Assembly (NCBI GenBank): GCA_035536235.1
Contig: DATLOQ010000140.1
Location: 1-8,592, forward strand
Direction: 5' to 3'
DNA length: 8,592 bases
From: DATLNF01 sp035536235
GTDB lineage: Bacteria; Actinomycetota; Actinomycetes; BP-191
Shown here: in pieces, positions 6,864 through 8,592 of the stretch
Layout: the number at the start of each line of letters is the position of its first letter
Position numbering within the stretch: the stretch's first letter is position 1
Notes under the pieces: model-generated
The model's database searches: none
Told to the model about the DNA's origin: nothing
What the model saw: only the letters and a program-made list of their open reading frames with translations
Translations under genes and position numbers: made by a program

Positions 6864-7419
6864 GGACGAGTTGTTCCTGCTGAGCTTCTACCGGACGTCG
6901 GAGATCAACGGATCGCTCTTCTTCGGCCGCCTCGCCCGAGTCCTGCGGCCCAGCCCGATCCAGCACGACCTGTCCAAGCACTTCGCGGACGAGGCTGCCC
7001 ACGCGTGGTACTGGACCGAGTGCATCGACCGGGTCGGAGCGCGACCGATGAAGCTCTCGGAGGCCTACCAGGACCAGTACCTGGAGGCGGCGGGCATGCC
7101 GATGAACCTGATGGAGGTGTTGGCCATCACCCTGGTGTTCGAGGGCCGCGTCATCGGCCAGTACCGCCAGCACGCTGAGCTGCCCGCGGTGCATCCGGAG
7201 GTTCGCGCGACGATCGAGCGGATCATGGACGACGAGCGCTGGCACCTGAAGTGGGTGCGGGAGGCTCTCGCGGGGCTCGAGCCCAAGTACGGCAAGGAGC
7301 AGATCGACGCGACCCTGGCGCGTAACCGCGCTGCGGACCGCGAGGTGTACGCCCACACTTTGGCCGAGTTCGAGAGCCGCTTGTCCTTCCTGTCCGCACC
7401 CCGAGAGAGCGAGGCGTAG
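6850..7419 (+). CDS. Ferritin-like diiron carboxylate oxygenase, second type
   Basis: From ATG 6850 (189 residues) the protein shows a complete four-helix diiron set: Glu18 in TSEINGSLF, Glu48-x2-His51 in ADEAAH, Glu98 in LVFEGR and Glu129-x2-His132 in DDERWH. This 2-His/4-Glu set is typical of ferritin-fold oxygenases and hydroxylases, such as MiaE-like proteins or acyl-ACP desaturases. It is clearly different from the AurF-like gene in length and ligand spacing. It overlaps the transferase gene by 14 bp and directly abuts the second carrier-protein gene. That placement suggests it acts on a carrier-bound substrate by hydroxylation, desaturation or N-oxidation. I cannot assign a specific reaction. 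Confidence 0.75.
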   Translation: MEVSEDELFLLSFYRTSEINGSLFFGRLARVLRPSPIQHDLSKHFADEAAHAWYWTECIDRVGARPMKLSEAYQDQYLEAAGMPMNLMEVLAITLVFEGRVIGQYRQHAELPAVHPEVRATIERIMDDERWHLKWVREALAGLEPKYGKEQIDATLARNRAADREVYAHTLAEFESRLSFLSAPRESEA

Positions 7420-7659
7420 GTGGCCGCAACCCTGGACGAGATCCGCGCGCTGATGGCGGAGGTCCTCGACGTACCGGCGTCCCGCGTGACCGACGACGTG
7501 GTCCTCACCGATCTCGTCAGCGACAGCTTCCGGCTCGTCGAGATGGCCATCGAGCTGCAGGAGGTCTACGACGTCGTTCTCGGCCAGGCCGATCTCAAGG
7601 ACTTGCGCACGGTCGGCCAGCTGGCAGCGCTCGTGCACTCCCGCATCCCGGCCGGCTGA
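7420..7659 (+). CDS. Acyl carrier protein 2
   Basis: A 79-residue acyl carrier protein with a canonical attachment site: Asp35-Ser36 in LVSDSFRLVEMAIEL, where Ser36 takes the phosphopantetheine arm. GTG 7420 directly follows the stop of the diiron gene, with GAGG (7411-7414) 5 nt upstream. It is the last gene of the tight operon. With its normal DS motif it differs from carrier protein 1, so the pair probably carry different substrates, for example an acyl chain here and an amino acid on the other. Which enzymes dock with it is not visible. Confidence 0.85.
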   Translation: MAATLDEIRALMAEVLDVPASRVTDDVVLTDLVSDSFRLVEMAIELQEVYDVVLGQADLKDLRTVGQLAALVHSRIPAG

Positions 7660-7673
7660 CGGGCCCAGTCGGT
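7651..7673 (+). terminator. Weak stem-loop at the operon end
   Basis: GCCGGCTG (7651-7658) can pair with CAGTCGGT (7666-7673), giving an 8-bp stem with two G-U pairs and a 7-nt loop. It overlaps the stop codon of carrier protein 2. No T-run follows, so this is not a classic intrinsic terminator. It may be an attenuating hairpin or chance in GC-rich DNA. Confidence 0.25.
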
Positions 7674-7708
7674 AGCGGCTCATTCCGGGGGGCTGCGAAA
7701 CTTGGTGG

Positions 7709-8323
7709 ATGCCCGCAGCCGTGCTCCTTGCCTTCGCGCTCACAGTCCTTCCACTCAGCATTACCCCTGGCGTGAGCTCGGCGCTGGTGACCTCTCGGGT
7801 GCTCGCCGGCGGGCGTCGCGAGGGCTGGAAGGTGGCCTGCGGCACGGTGACGGGCCTCTACGTCCACGCCACAACCGCTGCCGTGGGGCTGGCCGCTGTC
7901 GTGATGGCTTCCTCCCGCGCGTTCACCCTGCTCAAGGTCGCCGGCGCGCTGTACCTGGTCGGGCTCGGGTCGTCGATCCTGCTCCGTCGCCCGACACCGC
8001 AGGCGAGGTCGCTGCCGTGGCACGGGCTCAGCTCCTACACGCAGGCGGTCCTCGGCAACGTGCTCAACCCGAAAGCGGCCGGCGTGTACCTGACGCTGCT
8101 GCCCCAGTTCGTTGACCCCAGCCGCCCGGTCGCGCCGCAGGTCTTCGTCCTGGCGACGGTGCACGCGGCGGTCGCCCTGGCGTGGCTCGGCCTGCTCAGC
8201 CAGATCGTGACGGCAGCGAGCTCGCTGCTGCGCGGGGACGCCTGGCGCGGCTGGATGGGACGCACGACCGGCGTCGTCATGGTGGTGCTCGGACTGCGGA
8301 CTGCCGTTGCGACCCGCGCCTGA
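7709..8323 (+). CDS. LysE/RhtB-family amino acid exporter
   Basis: A 204-residue, strongly hydrophobic protein with about six predicted membrane segments (roughly 4-25, 44-67, 71-93, 113-133, 145-169 and 185-201). Family marks are the Pro20-Gly21 pair after the first helix and NPKAAGVYLTLLPQFVDP (120-137). LysE/RhtB proteins export amino acids or amino-acid-like compounds through the inner membrane by proton antiport. It lies 49 bp after the operon on the same strand, so it could be co-transcribed or have its own promoter. No good Shine-Dalgarno precedes ATG 7709 (only GGTGG touching it); GAAACT at 7697-7702 is a poor -10 candidate for leaderless expression. Export of the operon's product, or of an unrelated amino acid, are both possible. 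Confidence 0.85.
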   Translation: MPAAVLLAFALTVLPLSITPGVSSALVTSRVLAGGRREGWKVACGTVTGLYVHATTAAVGLAAVVMASSRAFTLLKVAGALYLVGLGSSILLRRPTPQARSLPWHGLSSYTQAVLGNVLNPKAAGVYLTLLPQFVDPSRPVAPQVFVLATVHAAVALAWLGLLSQIVTAASSLLRGDAWRGWMGRTTGVVMVVLGLRTAVATRA

Positions 8324-8342
8324 ACCGATGCGCCTGGGCGAA

Positions 8343-8352
8343 TTCGGCCGAA
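8343..8352. repeat. 10-bp perfect palindrome in the exporter-protease gap
   Basis: TTCGGCCGAA reads the same on both strands and sits in the 123-bp non-coding gap between the exporter and the protease. It could be a regulator half-site pair or chance. The rest of the gap (8324-8446) holds no recognisable gene or clear terminator. Confidence 0.25.
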
Positions 8353-8435
8353 CCGACCAGCTCTGGCGATGCTCCTTCCAGTGAAGTGCCGCGCAACCGC
8401 CGTCTTCTTTGACCGCTCCGGCCGACACATAATGC

Positions 8436-8441
8436 AAGGAG
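8436..8441 (+). promoter_or_regulatory. Strong ribosome binding site of the S8 protease gene
   Basis: AAGGAG lies 5 nt before ATG 8447, the best Shine-Dalgarno in the window together with that of the AurF-like gene. It fixes the start of the truncated protease gene. Confidence 0.75.
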
Positions 8442-8446
8442 AGTCA

Positions 8447-8592
8447 ATGTCACCACCTCGCCGCCGCGCAGTAGTCCTCGCCGCGGTGCTCGTCGCGGGT
8501 GTGCTCGTGCCGTCGGCGTCGGCGGCTGTCCGCACTGCGCCACGCAAGGGTCCGAGCGTCGTCGTCGCAGTGGCTGACACAGGCATCAACCC
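8447..8592 (+). CDS. Secreted subtilisin-like (S8) serine protease, N-terminal fragment
   Basis: Only 48 codons and the first two bases of the next are in the window. The protein begins with an Arg-rich n-region (RRR at 5-7), then a hydrophobic stretch (8-21) and a likely signal-peptidase I site after PSASA (22-26). The segment VVVAVADTGINP (38-49) matches the motif around the catalytic Asp of subtilases, placing it at Asp44. The catalytic Asp comes about 18 residues after the predicted cleavage site, so there is no room for the usual inhibitor propeptide. The gene is separated from the exporter by 123 bp and has its own strong ribosome binding site, so it is probably not part of the biosynthetic operon. 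Confidence 0.72.
   Translation, partial: MSPPRRRAVVLAAVLVAGVLVPSASAAVRTAPRKGPSVVVAVADTGIN

Larger units (their letters stand above)
776..7659 (+). other. Nine-gene carrier-protein biosynthetic operon
   Basis: Nine plus-strand genes follow one another with junctions of -4, +1, -4, -4, -4, -14, -14 and 0 bp (negative values are overlaps). This is strong evidence for one transcript with translational coupling. The content is one acyl-AMP ligase, one KAS III-like enzyme, two diiron ferritin-fold enzymes, two free-standing carrier proteins, one aminoacyl:carrier-protein ligase, one thioester-reductase-like SDR and one phosphopantetheinyl transferase. Carrier proteins together with their own activating and priming enzymes are a signature of secondary metabolism or specialised lipid synthesis. 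No condensation, acyltransferase, ketoreductase or dehydratase gene is visible in the window. Confidence 0.85.

Noticed and set aside
7702..8115. Plus-strand frame overlapping the LysE-type gene
   Set aside because: It is a shifted frame of the exporter gene, Arg-rich, with no membrane pattern.
8409..8433. TTGACC (8409-8414) with CATAAT (8428-8433) as a promoter for the protease gene
   Set aside because: The spacer is only 13 nt, and the predicted transcript start would fall inside the Shine-Dalgarno sequence.

Overview
The window is about 70% GC by eye, with GTG starts, GC-rich third codon positions and very tight gene packing. This points to a high-GC actinobacterium (Actinomycetota); nothing here fixes a genus. 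There are no rRNA, tRNA, CRISPR or insertion-sequence signals.

Layout. (1) Positions 1-737, minus strand: the N-terminal 245 residues of a DUF3419/BtaA-like SAM-dependent protein (3-amino-3-carboxypropyl transferase family), running off the left edge and diverging from the main operon. It has a plausible leaderless promoter. (2) Positions 776-7659, plus strand: nine genes on one strand, each overlapping or abutting the next (4-bp overlaps, 14-bp overlaps, 0-1 bp gaps), so one co-translated operon. In order they are an acyl-adenylate ligase, a ketoacyl synthase III-like enzyme with a changed active site, an AurF-like diiron N-oxygenase, an acyl carrier protein, a class II seryl-tRNA-synthetase-like amino acid:carrier-protein ligase, a thioester-reductase-type SDR, a small 4'-phosphopantetheinyl transferase, a second four-helix diiron protein and a second acyl carrier protein. 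(3) Positions 7709-8323: a LysE/RhtB exporter. (4) Positions 8447-8592: the secretion signal and catalytic-Asp motif of a subtilisin-like protease that continues beyond the right edge.

How the genes may work together (inference). The operon looks like a compact, fully dissociated biosynthetic pathway with no modular NRPS or PKS. An amino acid would be loaded onto one carrier protein by the tRNA-synthetase-like ligase. A carboxylic acid, perhaps fatty, would be activated by the AMP ligase. Both carrier proteins would be primed by the operon's own phosphopantetheinyl transferase. The KAS III-like enzyme could join or transfer the acyl groups, and the AurF-like and second diiron proteins could oxidise nitrogen or carbon on tethered intermediates. 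The SDR could release the product reductively as an aldehyde or alcohol, and LysE could export it. A small N-oxygenated or N-N-bonded lipo-amino metabolite is the best guess. I do not recognise this exact gene set as a described pathway.
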